Origin: Blastomonas sp. | GTDB taxonomy: Bacteria; Pseudomonadota; Alphaproteobacteria; Sphingomonadales; Sphingomonadaceae | Reading direction: 5' to 3' | Assembly: GCF_030373265.1 (NCBI RefSeq) | Contig: NZ_JAUCZC010000017.1 | Location: 25,508-89,507 of the forward strand | DNA: 64,000 nt | Part shown: in pieces, positions 36,250 through 45,286 of the stretch | How the letters are laid out: each line of letters begins with the position of its first letter | Numbering within the stretch: position 1 is the first letter of the stretch | Program-made: the position numbers and the translations under genes | The notes under the pieces: model-generated | Told to the model about the DNA's origin: nothing | Seen by the model: only the letters and a program-made list of their open reading frames with translations | Databases searched by the model: none

Positions 36250-36866
36250 GCTGCCGCAACAGCTGCGGCGGCCAGAACCACGATGACCAGCAGGCCTATC
36301 GGTGCATTCCAGTAGCTGGCCGGGGTTAGCACGACGCCGTGGAAAGTAAGCACGAGAAACAGCGGCGCCATCAGTCGATGGGTCTTGAAGAACAGATGAT
36401 AAGGAAACCGCCGCCACAGCGCGAGCGCCGCCAGCACCAGGAGCAGATAGAAAGCCCACTCGCCCAGATCGGAGGCCAAATTCCGAAAGCTGGCGAAGGG
36501 GCGAGGCTCCATGGCTGCGTTAGGCACGCGCTGCAGCGGCGCTAGCGCTCCTGCTTCAACAAGCCATTTCGGTCCCTTTTCCACCAGCCAGTGCAGCACC
36601 GCCATGATGACGGCGGCTACACCCAGCCACTTGTGCAGACGGTAGAATTTGTCGAGGCCGCCCAATGCCGTTTCAACTTGCACCGGTCTTGCGGACAGCA
36701 GGATGGCCACCGCCATGAAAGTGATGGCCAGAATGCCGGTCAATGGCACAAGCAATCCCCGAACGGACCAGATGTCGCCTGCCATCAGCGCCGGATCGAT
36801 GCTCGCAAGCCATAGCGCTATGATCAGCGCGGTGACCGCGAGGAATGCCAACCTCAAGCGGGTCAT
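36198..36866 (-). CDS. Ferric-reductase-like transmembrane domain (first half of split gene)
   Basis: A 222-residue membrane protein starting at ATG 36866 (MTRLRLAFLAVTALIIALWL). It has about six helices with histidines suited to haem ligation: FYRLHKWLGVAAVIMAVLHWL and HRLMAPLFLVLTFHGVVL. After VLAAAAVAAA the frame runs into unrelated residues (CRSWQGSARRF), while the flavin domain continues in the other frame from the same point. This indicates a one-base frameshift near 36250, or a translationally coupled two-subunit arrangement. Confidence 0.8.
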   Translation of the reverse strand: MTRLRLAFLAVTALIIALWLASIDPALMAGDIWSVRGLLVPLTGILAITFMAVAILLSARPVQVETALGGLDKFYRLHKWLGVAAVIMAVLHWLVEKGPKWLVEAGALAPLQRVPNAAMEPRPFASFRNLASDLGEWAFYLLLVLAALALWRRFPYHLFFKTHRLMAPLFLVLTFHGVVLTPASYWNAPIGLLVIVVLAAAAVAAACRSWQGSARRFGSLAK

Positions 36867-37213
36867 GTCGGCGGTCTTTCTGCGCTGGTGTTCCCATCGG
36901 CACATGGTGAGCCACATGCCGAAACGGTGGGTCGGCATTCGCCGACCTGTCGTGTTCCATCAGGCGTCATGTTGAAAACCAGGCGGTCTTGCACTTGCAT
37001 AGGCTCCCACTCCTGCCCTGCAGCAGGATTCCGGGGAATGGGGCTGCGACAGGTGCAGCTTGCAAGCGATGTCCGCCGGTATCGGGCGAAGCTCAAGGCA
37101 ATGGGCCTGCACTCACAACGACAGATGTCCCGGTTCGGTTCCCGGCAACGGGCATTCTTGGCGCCTTTGTCGCGCGGCGCATTTCTTGGAAGGTCCGGGA
37201 GCCGGTTACGTCC
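36867..37213. other. Divergent intergenic region
   Basis: About 350 bp between the ferric-reductase-like gene and the cytochrome gene. No supported coding sequence was found; short frames are compositionally poor. The right end carries the direct-repeat operator. Confidence 0.5.
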
Positions 37214-37229
37214 GTCAGGCTGTCGTCAG
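37214..37229 (+). promoter_or_regulatory. GTCAG-N6-GTCAG direct repeat (response-regulator box, copy 1)
   Basis: GTCAGGCTGTCGTCAG has two GTCAG half-sites with an 11-bp period, the layout bound by OmpR/PhoB-family dimers. A CATACC lies 10 bp downstream where a -10 element would be. It is 36 bp from the cytochrome b561 start. The same arrangement precedes the RND operon. Confidence 0.6.
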
Positions 37230-37264
37230 ACGGGCCGTCCATACCTGCTGCACAGGAGGCTGTT

Positions 37265-38008
37265 ATGGCACATGAAGATTCATTACCCGGAACCCGCATC
37301 ACCGTATGGGACCTTCCGGTCAGGCTGTTTCACTGGTCGCTGGTCGCGGCGATCGCGGTTTCGTTTCTGTCATCGGAAGAAGACAGCGTGCTCGCGCAGT
37401 GGCACATCGCGGCGGGTTGGATCGCTGCGGTGCTGATCGCGTTCCGGCTGATCTGGGGCCTTATCGGCGGCAGGCACGCGCGCTTTGCCAGCTTCATCCG
37501 GCCATCGGCCGTGCTGCCGCACATCAAGGCCCTGTTTGCGGGCAAGGCTGAACGCTCGGTGGGGCACAACCCGCTGGGCGGCATGGCGGTGCTGGCGCTG
37601 ATCGGAGGCACCGCTGCGGTGGTGTGGACCGGTTTTCAATTGATGGGGGGCGGTAGCGAAGACCTGCACGAGATGATCGCGTTCGGCCTGCTCGGGTTAA
37701 TCGCGGTGCATGTCATCGGTGTCATCGCGATGTCGGTTGCGACCCGTGACAATCTGGTGCGCGCAATGGTGACTGGACACAAATCGGCAGCGGGCTTGCC
37801 GCCGCAGACGCGGGAAAGCCCCCGCGTGCTGGCCGCGCTGGCAGGGCTCGCAGTGATCGGGGTGTCGGTTCTTGGCATCCTGCGGTATGATCCGGCAGCA
37901 TTTACCGCCGGAGCCCGCGAGGAGGCCGAAATTGCAGAGCATGCGACCGCCAGCCTCGCCCGTGCACCGGCTGCAAGCCATAGCGAGCGCGATGATGATG
38001 ACGATTGA
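37265..38008 (+). CDS. Cytochrome b561-type membrane protein with acidic tail
   Basis: A 247-residue protein. AGGAGG lies just before the ATG at 37265. RITVWDLPVRLFHWSLVAAI is the standard first helix of di-haem cytochrome b561/Ni-hydrogenase-type proteins, and further histidines in WHIAAGWIAAVLIAFRLIWG, DLHEMIAF and VHVIGV suit haem binding. An extra C-terminal helix is followed by a charged tail ending HSERDDDDD, possibly metal-binding. It passes electrons in the membrane. It precedes the two-component genes by 45 bp and likely shares their regulation. Confidence 0.87.
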   Translation: MAHEDSLPGTRITVWDLPVRLFHWSLVAAIAVSFLSSEEDSVLAQWHIAAGWIAAVLIAFRLIWGLIGGRHARFASFIRPSAVLPHIKALFAGKAERSVGHNPLGGMAVLALIGGTAAVVWTGFQLMGGGSEDLHEMIAFGLLGLIAVHVIGVIAMSVATRDNLVRAMVTGHKSAAGLPPQTRESPRVLAALAGLAVIGVSVLGILRYDPAAFTAGAREEAEIAEHATASLARAPAASHSERDDDDD

Positions 38009-38053
38009 TCAGCGCTGCAAAGCACCACGCAGCCGGTCGCCGGGATATCCTGA

Positions 38054-38725
38054 ATGCGGCTGCTGATCGTGGAAGACAACGAACGGCTCGCCGGCCTGAT
38101 CGCACAAGGTCTGGGGCGGCGGGGCTTTTCCTGCGACATTGCCCCTGATCTGGCAACGGCGGATGCGTGCCTGGAAAGCGCGGCCTTCGATGCTGTCATC
38201 CTCGACCTTGGCCTGCCCGACGGCGATGGCATGACCTGGCTGCAGCGCCAGCGCAGCCTGCGCCAGCTGATCCCCGCGCTGATGCTCACGGCACGTGGCG
38301 GCCTGGAAGACCGGATCGCCGGGCTCGATTCGGGCGCGGATGATTACCTCGTCAAGCCGGTGGACATCGAGGAACTGGCGGCGAGGGTCCGCGCCTTGCT
38401 GCGCAGGCCGGGGCCGCGCGCAGCGACAGTGCTCCAAGCCGGCTCTCTCATTTTTGATCCGATCAGCCGCGAGGCCCGCTGCGACGAGAGGATACTCGAT
38501 CTATCCCGCCGCGAGACCGACCTGCTGGAACTGCTGATGCGCCGACTGGGCACGGTTGTGGTGCGCGATAGGATCGAGACCACGTTGTATAGCTTCAACG
38601 AGCCGGTGACCCCCAATGCCGTAGAGGCCACCGTATCGCGTCTTCGTCGCAAGCTGGACGAGGCGGGGATAGTCGGGCAGCTGCATACCGTTCGCGGTGT
38701 CGGCTACATGCTGCGGAGCAGCTGA
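38054..38725 (+). CDS. OmpR-family response regulator
   Basis: A 223-residue regulator. The receiver has MRLLIVEDNE, the phosphorylated Asp at 51 in VILDLGLPDGDG and Lys in YLVKPVD. The winged-helix domain has NAVEATVSRLRRKLDEAG and VRGVGYMLRS. It resembles the QseB/PmrA/TctD branch. The partner kinase gene starts at the next base after the stop. Likely targets are the GTCAG repeats upstream of the cytochrome and RND operons. Confidence 0.94.
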   Translation: MRLLIVEDNERLAGLIAQGLGRRGFSCDIAPDLATADACLESAAFDAVILDLGLPDGDGMTWLQRQRSLRQLIPALMLTARGGLEDRIAGLDSGADDYLVKPVDIEELAARVRALLRRPGPRAATVLQAGSLIFDPISREARCDERILDLSRRETDLLELLMRRLGTVVVRDRIETTLYSFNEPVTPNAVEATVSRLRRKLDEAGIVGQLHTVRGVGYMLRSS

Positions 38726-39739
38726 ATGGCCCACCAACCACCGTCGATTTTCCATTCTCTGGCACGCGGACTTGCTGTCGTCGGGCTGGGGGGCACCGTG
38801 TTCCTGCTGGTTGCCGTGCTCATCGAATACCGCATCAGCTTTGCCGAGATGGCAACGGCAGATGCGTTGGAGGCCGCGCTGCATGAAATGGCGGAACACG
38901 TGCTGTTGCCCGTTGTCGCGCTGGTCATGCCGATGACGGGGGCAGCCCTGTTCGTAATGCGACGGGCATTCAGGCCGTTGACGAATGCAACGGACCAGCT
39001 GAATGCGATCACCGAACGTGATCGCAATATCCGCATCGATGATCGTAAGCTGCCGACCGAAATTCGGCCGTTCACCGTGGCGGTCAACACTTTGCTGGGA
39101 AGGCTGGAGCAATCCGCGCTGCATCAGGAAGCGTTTGCCGCCGATGTCGCGCACGAGTTGCGCACCCCGCTGGCGGCGATGATGCTGGAGCTCGATGGCA
39201 TGACAGACCCTGCCGCTGCGCGTTTGAAAGGCGATGTAGCCGCCATGCGCCGGTTGATCGACCAGCTGATGTTGCTGGCGCAAGTGGATGCGCAGGAGGC
39301 CGCCGCTACTGCGACCGACCATGTCGATTTGGCCGAACTTGCCACCGATGTTGTCGCCCGCTGTGCACCCGGCGTCATCAATGCGGGCCGCATGATCGAG
39401 CTGGCCAGCGAAGCCGCGCCAGCTTTCGTCCGCGGGCGGCGCGAGGCGATCGCAGCGGCCTTGCGCAACCTGATCGACAACGCTGTTCGGGTCACGCCGA
39501 TTGGCGGCACCGTTCACGTGGTGCTGGAAGGCGCGCCTGCTATCCGCGTTATCGATGGTGGCCCAGGGGTGTCGCATGAACAGCTCACCCAGCTGATCCA
39601 GCGCAACCGCCGCGCCGACCATGCCAGCCCGGATGGCGCCGGCCTTGGCCTCGCCATCGTCGACCGCATCATGCAGGTGCATGGAGGCGTCATCCGCACC
39701 GAGCCTGAAAACAGCGCCTTGATCCTCGACTTCGGCTGA
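38726..39739 (+). CDS. Sensor histidine kinase
   Basis: A 337-residue inner-membrane kinase. Two transmembrane helices (about 15-35 and 58-78) enclose a very short periplasmic loop of about 25 residues. HAMP-like region, then the H-box AADVAHELRTPLAAM with His143, the N-box ALRNLIDNAVRVTP, G1 VIDGGPGVS and G2 GAGLGLAIV. The short loop suggests it senses the membrane or a small ion. Paired with the adjacent response regulator. Confidence 0.93.
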   Translation: MAHQPPSIFHSLARGLAVVGLGGTVFLLVAVLIEYRISFAEMATADALEAALHEMAEHVLLPVVALVMPMTGAALFVMRRAFRPLTNATDQLNAITERDRNIRIDDRKLPTEIRPFTVAVNTLLGRLEQSALHQEAFAADVAHELRTPLAAMMLELDGMTDPAAARLKGDVAAMRRLIDQLMLLAQVDAQEAAATATDHVDLAELATDVVARCAPGVINAGRMIELASEAAPAFVRGRREAIAAALRNLIDNAVRVTPIGGTVHVVLEGAPAIRVIDGGPGVSHEQLTQLIQRNRRADHASPDGAGLGLAIVDRIMQVHGGVIRTEPENSALILDFG

Positions 39740-39749
39740 AAATCCCACT

Positions 39750-39765
39750 GTCAGGTTGCTGTCAG
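39750..39765 (+). promoter_or_regulatory. GTCAG-N6-GTCAG direct repeat (response-regulator box, copy 2)
   Basis: GTCAGGTTGCTGTCAG matches copy 1 at 37214 with changes only in the spacer. It sits in the 49-bp gap between the kinase gene and the RND adaptor start, 24 bp before the ATG, so it would give the efflux operon its own inducible promoter with a very short leader. Confidence 0.6.
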
Positions 39766-39788
39766 CTTGGGCTGGCAGGTGCCGAAGC

Positions 39789-40913
39789 ATGAACAGGCAA
39801 CAGATCATCACGACCGGCGCGGTTGCGCTCTCCATCGTCGCAGGCCTTTTTGCCTACAACCAGTTCAGCGAGCCGGGCGACACCCCACAGCCCGCCGAAG
39901 TTTCCACCGATCTTCGGGTCGCGCCTGGGGCATTGACCGCGCAGCAATTGCAGCGCCTGGGTATCCAGACACAATCGGTGGACGCTGCGGTGGACGTTCC
40001 CTTGGGACCTGTTCCCGCAGTCGTCACTCTGCCGCCGGAAGCACAGGTCGCGGTCACTGCACCGTTCGATGGTGCCATATTGCGGGTATACGTCATTCAG
40101 GGCGAGATGGTCAGGGCAGGGCAGCCGCTCGCGACCGTCAAGAGCCGTGAGCCACTGCAATACGGCGCGGAGCTTGCACGCGCACAGGCGCGGCTGGGGC
40201 TGGCGCAGGCAACTGCCGCCCGCACCCGTCAGCTGGTGGATGAAGGCATCATCGCAGGCGCGCGCGGCGATGAGGTGACCGCCCAAATCCGCGTCGCGCA
40301 AACCGATGTATCGGAGAACGCCCGCATCCTGCGACAAGCTGGAGCCAGCTCGGCAGGAGAAGTCACGCTGCGTGCGCCGATTTCGGGCCGGGTCGCGGCG
40401 ATGACCGCGCAGGTCGGCGGACCGGTGATGGCAACATCTGCGCCGTTCGTGATCGAGAACAGCTCGGCCTTTACACTCGACCTACAGTTGCCTGAGCGCC
40501 TGGCAGGACAGGTGCGCCCCGGCATGAGCATCAGGGTGAATGGGCTCGGCACACCGGAGGGGGTCACCGGGACCATAGTGTCGGTCGGCGGTTCGCTCGA
40601 TCCTGCCACGCGCTCGGTGCTGGCCAAGGCGCGCATCGATGGTGCTCGCGCGCTGGTTGCTGGCAAGTCGGTGATGGCCACAATCAACGGCACCGGTGCA
40701 GCATCCGGCACCAGCATCCCTGCCACGGCGCTGACCAGGATCGACGGCAAGGACCATGTGTTCGTACGCACCGGCAAACGCTTCGTGAAACGTGCGGTGG
40801 AGGTCGCGGGCAGTTCTGATGGCAAGGTGTTCGTGACTACCGGCCTCAAGCCAGGAGAACAGGTTGCCGTCTTGGGGTTGAGCGAACTCAAGATGCTGCT
40901 GGTCGGGGGCTGA
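39789..40913 (+). CDS. RND efflux periplasmic adaptor (HlyD/CusB-like)
   Basis: A 374-residue membrane-fusion protein from ATG 39789. An N-terminal helix (IITTGAVALSIVAGLFAYN) anchors it. The lipoyl half-motifs are APFDGAILRVYVIQGEMVRA and RAPISGRVAAMTAQVGGPV, separated by an alpha-hairpin. The C-terminal beta-barrel has SIPATALTRIDGKDHVFVR. It links the RND pump to the outer-membrane factor in the next two genes. No Met-rich copper motif is evident. Confidence 0.92.
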   Translation: MNRQQIITTGAVALSIVAGLFAYNQFSEPGDTPQPAEVSTDLRVAPGALTAQQLQRLGIQTQSVDAAVDVPLGPVPAVVTLPPEAQVAVTAPFDGAILRVYVIQGEMVRAGQPLATVKSREPLQYGAELARAQARLGLAQATAARTRQLVDEGIIAGARGDEVTAQIRVAQTDVSENARILRQAGASSAGEVTLRAPISGRVAAMTAQVGGPVMATSAPFVIENSSAFTLDLQLPERLAGQVRPGMSIRVNGLGTPEGVTGTIVSVGGSLDPATRSVLAKARIDGARALVAGKSVMATINGTGAASGTSIPATALTRIDGKDHVFVRTGKRFVKRAVEVAGSSDGKVFVTTGLKPGEQVAVLGLSELKMLLVGG

Positions 40914-40918
40914 TCGTC

Positions 40919-43900
40919 ATGCTCCGCACACTGATCGAGGCCGCGCTCAACATGCGGTTGGCCGTCATCGGCATCGCACTGGGGCTCGCCGCATTCGGCG
41001 CATATGCCTTTGCCAACCTGCCGATAGATGCTTTCCCGGACATCAGCTCGACGCAGGTCAAGATCATCATGAAAGCCCCCGGCATGACGCCCGAGGAGGT
41101 GGAAAGCCGGGTCATCACACCTGTCGAGATGGAATTGCTCGGCATCCCCAACCAGACCGTGCTGCGGTCGGTGGCGAAATACGCAATTGCCGACATTACG
41201 ATTAATTTCGAGGACGGCACCGACATCTACTGGGCTCGCAGCCAGGTCGCCGAGCGGCTGGCTAATGCGACCGCCGGTCTGCCAGCCACGGTCGAAGGCG
41301 GCATGGCCCCCATCTCCACACCCTTGTCGGACATGTACATGTTCACCGTCGAAGGGCCGATTTCGCTGACCGAGAAGCGGCGGCTGCTCGACTGGACGAT
41401 CCGGCCTGCATTGCGCACCGTGCCGGGTGTCGCAGACGTCAATGCGCTGGGCGGCATGGTCGAGACTTTTGAGGTGCAGCCTGACTTTGCGGCGCTGGCA
41501 GCGGCCAGTCTTACGATCGAGGACATCAAGGCCGCAGTCGAGGCGAGCAACCGCAACGATGGCGCGGGCCGTCTGGCGGTGGCGGAAGAGGCGCTGATCG
41601 TCCGTTCGGTTGGCGCGATCCAATCTCTCGACGATCTCGCATCGGTGGTGGTGCGCACTGCCAATGGCAATGTCGTGCGGATCGGCGATGTCGCAACCGT
41701 GCGCATGGGAAGTCTGACCCGCTATGGCGCGGTGACCAAGAACGGCACGGCAGAGGCGGTGCAGGGACTGGTCATCGCGCTGCGCGGAGCGGACGCGAGC
41801 AAGGTGGTCGCAGGCATCAAGGAGCGGCTGACAGAGGTTCAGGCGACTTTGCCCAAGGGCGTCACAATTGCGCCGTTCTATGACCGCTCCGACCTGATCG
41901 GTCGCGCAGTGGGCACAGTGGAAGATGCGCTGCTCGAAGCCATCGTGCTGGTCGTCATCCTGCTACTGCTGTTCCTGGGCGATGTGCGCGCATCGGTGAT
42001 CGTGGCGCTCGCGCTACCGATGGCGGCGCTGATGACCTTCATCTGCATGCGCGCCATAGGGCTAACGGCGAACCTGATGAGCTTGGGGGGCCTGGCAATC
42101 GCCGTCGGAATGCTGGTCGATGGTGCGGTAGTGGTGGTCGAGAACGTCGTCGAGCGATTGTCCGATGCGCGGCACAAGGGGGCGAGCAAGCTCAATTGCG
42201 TGTTTGTCGCCACCGCAGAGGTCGCAACCCCGGTGGCATCTGGCATGGCGATCATCGCGCTGGTGTTCCTGCCCCTGCTGACCCTCGAAGGGCTGGAGGG
42301 CAAGCTGTTCGCCCCAGTGGCGATGACCATCGTGCTGTCGCTGATCTCGGCGCTGCTTCTGTCGCTGACGCTGGTGCCGGTGCTTGCGTATTTTGGCCTT
42401 AAGCGCAGCGAGAGCCACCACGAGCCGTGGCTGATGCGGCAACTGACACCGCGTTACGAGCGGCTGCTCAACGCGTCTTTCGCGCACAAGCCGCGCGTGT
42501 TCATCGCTGGGGGGATCGCCCTGCTGCTGGCGGGCGGAGCTTACAGCATGACCGGCAAGACGTTCCTGCCGACGATGGATGAAGGCTCGATTATCGTCCA
42601 GCTGACCAAGCTGCCCAGCATCGGCATCGAACACAGCACCGCCGGCGACATGAAGGTGCAGAAGGCGCTGCTCAAGGATGTGCCCGAGATCGAGGCGGTG
42701 ATTGCGCGCGTCGGCAGCGACGAGCTGGGGCTCGATCCGATGAGCCCCAACGAGACCGACAGCTTCCTGGCCCTGAAACCCCGCGACACATGGCGCGTGG
42801 ATGACAAGGCGTGGCTGACCGACCAGATCCGCACAGTGATGCAGGACTTTCCCGGCATCGAGCCCAGCTTCACCCAACCCATCGAAATGCGCATTTCCGA
42901 GATGCTGACCGGCGCGCGCGGTGATCTGGTGATCCGGCTGTTCGGGCCAGACCTTGGCGAGCTGTCGCGGTTGGCGGGGGAGATTCAGGGACGGCTCCAG
43001 AAGATCGAGGGCACCACAGAGGCGATGACGGTGGCCAATGACACGGTGGATTACCTGCAGCTGGATATGGACCGGATGGCGGCGGGCCGCGCTGGCATGC
43101 CTATTGATATGCTGCAGGATATGATGCGCGCCAGCGTGGAAGGCGTGCGCGCCGGATCGGTCACCGATGGCAACCGACGCATTCCCGTGATGATCAAGGG
43201 TGTGGGCAGCGAGGGCATGGGCCCGGAAACGTTCGCAGACCAGATGTACCGGTCCCCCAGCGGACAGCTCGTGCGGGCCAGCGATGTCGCCAACATTGCG
43301 CAGGTCGCAGGCCCGGTAAAGCTGGAGCACGAGAACGGGTCGCGCTTTGCGATGGTACAGGCCTTTGTCGGCGGGCGCGATCTGGTCGGCTATGTCGATG
43401 AAGCCAAGCGGGATATCGAAGCGAACGTAAAGCTGCCCCAGGGCTATCGGCTGGTGTGGGGCGGACAGTTCGAGAACCAGCAGCGCGCATCGGCAAGGCT
43501 GATGGTGGTGCTGCCGATCTCGCTCGTGCTGATCTTCGTCGTCCTCTACGCCACGCTGTCCTCGGTGCGATCATCGCTGCTGATCCTGGTCAACATTCCC
43601 TTCGCCATGGTCGGGGGCATGGTCTCGCTGGCAGTATCCGGCGAATATCTGTCGGTCCCTGCATCGGTCGGGTTCATCGCCTTGCTGGGCATCGCAGTCC
43701 TCAACGGTCTGGTGATGGTGACCTGCTTCCGCCAGTTGCGCGATACCGGGCTGACACTATCGCAGGCCGTCCGCCAGGGTGCCGCTCGCCGCCTGCGACC
43801 GGTGCTGATGACCGCGACCATCGCGGCCTTCGGGCTGGTGCCCCTGCTGTTTGCCAGCGGTCCGGGGTCTGAAATCCAGCGCCCGCTCGCCATCGTGGTG

Positions 43901-44029
43901 ATCGGGGGACTGATCAGCGCAACGCTGCTGACGCTCATCCTGCTGCCGATTCTCTACGAACGCTTTGGCGAAAGCCGCGCGGAGCGCGAGGCGGGCGATC
44001 TCGCGCTGGCTGAGGGAGGACCGGCATGA
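40919..44029 (+). CDS. Heavy-metal efflux RND pump (CzcA/CusA family)
   Basis: A 1036-residue HME-RND pump with twelve helices and two large periplasmic loops. N-terminal LPIDAFPDISSTQVKI and TPEEVESRVITPVE are diagnostic of heavy-metal RND proteins. In helix 4 the segment AIAVGMLVDGAVVVVEN keeps the second Asp (401) and Glu but has Ala at the place of the first Asp of CzcA's DFG. That points away from the Zn/Co/Cd subgroup. It exports a metal cation from periplasm or cytosol by proton antiport. It overlaps the TolC-like gene by ATGA. Confidence 0.93.
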   Translation: MLRTLIEAALNMRLAVIGIALGLAAFGAYAFANLPIDAFPDISSTQVKIIMKAPGMTPEEVESRVITPVEMELLGIPNQTVLRSVAKYAIADITINFEDGTDIYWARSQVAERLANATAGLPATVEGGMAPISTPLSDMYMFTVEGPISLTEKRRLLDWTIRPALRTVPGVADVNALGGMVETFEVQPDFAALAAASLTIEDIKAAVEASNRNDGAGRLAVAEEALIVRSVGAIQSLDDLASVVVRTANGNVVRIGDVATVRMGSLTRYGAVTKNGTAEAVQGLVIALRGADASKVVAGIKERLTEVQATLPKGVTIAPFYDRSDLIGRAVGTVEDALLEAIVLVVILLLLFLGDVRASVIVALALPMAALMTFICMRAIGLTANLMSLGGLAIAVGMLVDGAVVVVENVVERLSDARHKGASKLNCVFVATAEVATPVASGMAIIALVFLPLLTLEGLEGKLFAPVAMTIVLSLISALLLSLTLVPVLAYFGLKRSESHHEPWLMRQLTPRYERLLNASFAHKPRVFIAGGIALLLAGGAYSMTGKTFLPTMDEGSIIVQLTKLPSIGIEHSTAGDMKVQKALLKDVPEIEAVIARVGSDELGLDPMSPNETDSFLALKPRDTWRVDDKAWLTDQIRTVMQDFPGIEPSFTQPIEMRISEMLTGARGDLVIRLFGPDLGELSRLAGEIQGRLQKIEGTTEAMTVANDTVDYLQLDMDRMAAGRAGMPIDMLQDMMRASVEGVRAGSVTDGNRRIPVMIKGVGSEGMGPETFADQMYRSPSGQLVRASDVANIAQVAGPVKLEHENGSRFAMVQAFVGGRDLVGYVDEAKRDIEANVKLPQGYRLVWGGQFENQQRASARLMVVLPISLVLIFVVLYATLSSVRSSLLILVNIPFAMVGGMVSLAVSGEYLSVPASVGFIALLGIAVLNGLVMVTCFRQLRDTGLTLSQAVRQGAARRLRPVLMTATIAAFGLVPLLFASGPGSEIQRPLAIVVIGGLISATLLTLILLPILYERFGESRAEREAGDLALAEGGPA

Positions 44030-45261
44030 TCCGCACGATGATAGCTGCCGTCGCCTTGCTCGGCACTTCGGCGACCGCGCTGGCGCAACCCGGCCTGCCT
44101 GCCGATGCGCAGGTTCAGATCGCACTCAACGAGCACCCAATGGTGCTGGCGGCCAGGGCGCGAGTCGAAGTGGCACGCGCCGATAGCCGGGCGCTGCGGG
44201 TGGGAACGCAGGAGTTTTCGGTCACCACCAGCGTCATGCAGCGATCGGTGGACCGCGAAGGCCGCTTTACCGAGTTCGACGCCTCGATCAGCCGACCGAT
44301 CCGGCTGCCCGGCAAGGCGGCGCTCGACCGCAAAGCCGGCGATCTGGGCCTCATCGCCGCTGAGAACCGCATGGAGGATGCCAAGCACCAGGCTGCTCTG
44401 CTGCTCGCGGAACTGTGGTGGGACTGGCTGGGGGCATCAGCGGAAGAAGCCGTTGACCGGCAGGCGGCAGACAACCTCAATCGCTCGCTGACCAGCGTCA
44501 AGCGCCGCGCCGAACTGCGCGATGCATCCCCGCTGGAGGTCGATCAGGCCGCTGCCGCTCTCGGCTCGGCGCGATTGCAGGCTGAGCAGGCAGCGGGCCG
44601 AGCAGCACTGGCTCGCGCACGGCTGACATCGCAGTTTCCAGGGCTTGTCCTTCCGATGGCCGCAAAGGAATTGCCGCTGCCGGAGTTGCCCCAGACGGGC
44701 CTGCCGGTGCTGCGCAATCTGGTGATCGAGCGCAGCCATGAGATCTTTGCCGCGCGCGCCGAGGCCGACCAGGTGCAGGCTCTGGCCGACCGCGCGCGGC
44801 AGGATCGTTTTGCCGATCTGACCATCGGCGTTCGCGCCTTCAGCGAGCGTGATGGCATGGAGACTGGTCTCGGCCTGATCGCCACGATCCCGTTGGGCGG
44901 CAGCCACCGCAGCGCCATCGCCGACCGCGTTTCCAGCGAGGCCGTCGCGGTCGCTGCCGAGGCTGCAGCGGTCGGCTTCGATGTGCGCGAAATGGCTGAC
45001 GGCGATCTGGTGAATGCCAACGCGGCATGGCAGGCTTGGCAGCGCAGCCGGGAAGGTGCCAAGGCGCAAGTCGATGCGGTCTTGAAGATGCGACGCGGCT
45101 ATGACCTCGGCGCGATCAACCTTGCCGATCTGCTGCTCGCTGAACGGCAGACGCACGACATGTTCCGTGCCGAAATACTGGCACGAACACAGGCATTGCG
45201 TGCCATAACCCGCATCATGATCGACAGTCACAGCATCTGGATCGGTGACGACGACCAATAA
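44026..45261 (+). CDS. TolC-family outer-membrane factor
   Basis: A 411-residue protein with a signal peptide (MIRTMIAAVALLGTSATALA) and two long coiled-coil repeats of the outer-membrane efflux family, with Ala-rich heptads such as AEADQVQALADRARQDRF and a second half ending LADLLLAERQTHDMFRAEIL. It completes the tripartite efflux system as third gene of the operon. The VIT1-like gene follows after 25 bp. Confidence 0.9.
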   Translation: MIRTMIAAVALLGTSATALAQPGLPADAQVQIALNEHPMVLAARARVEVARADSRALRVGTQEFSVTTSVMQRSVDREGRFTEFDASISRPIRLPGKAALDRKAGDLGLIAAENRMEDAKHQAALLLAELWWDWLGASAEEAVDRQAADNLNRSLTSVKRRAELRDASPLEVDQAAAALGSARLQAEQAAGRAALARARLTSQFPGLVLPMAAKELPLPELPQTGLPVLRNLVIERSHEIFAARAEADQVQALADRARQDRFADLTIGVRAFSERDGMETGLGLIATIPLGGSHRSAIADRVSSEAVAVAAEAAAVGFDVREMADGDLVNANAAWQAWQRSREGAKAQVDAVLKMRRGYDLGAINLADLLLAERQTHDMFRAEILARTQALRAITRIMIDSHSIWIGDDDQ

Positions 45262-45286
45262 GCCATCGCCAGAAAGGCGCCCTGCC

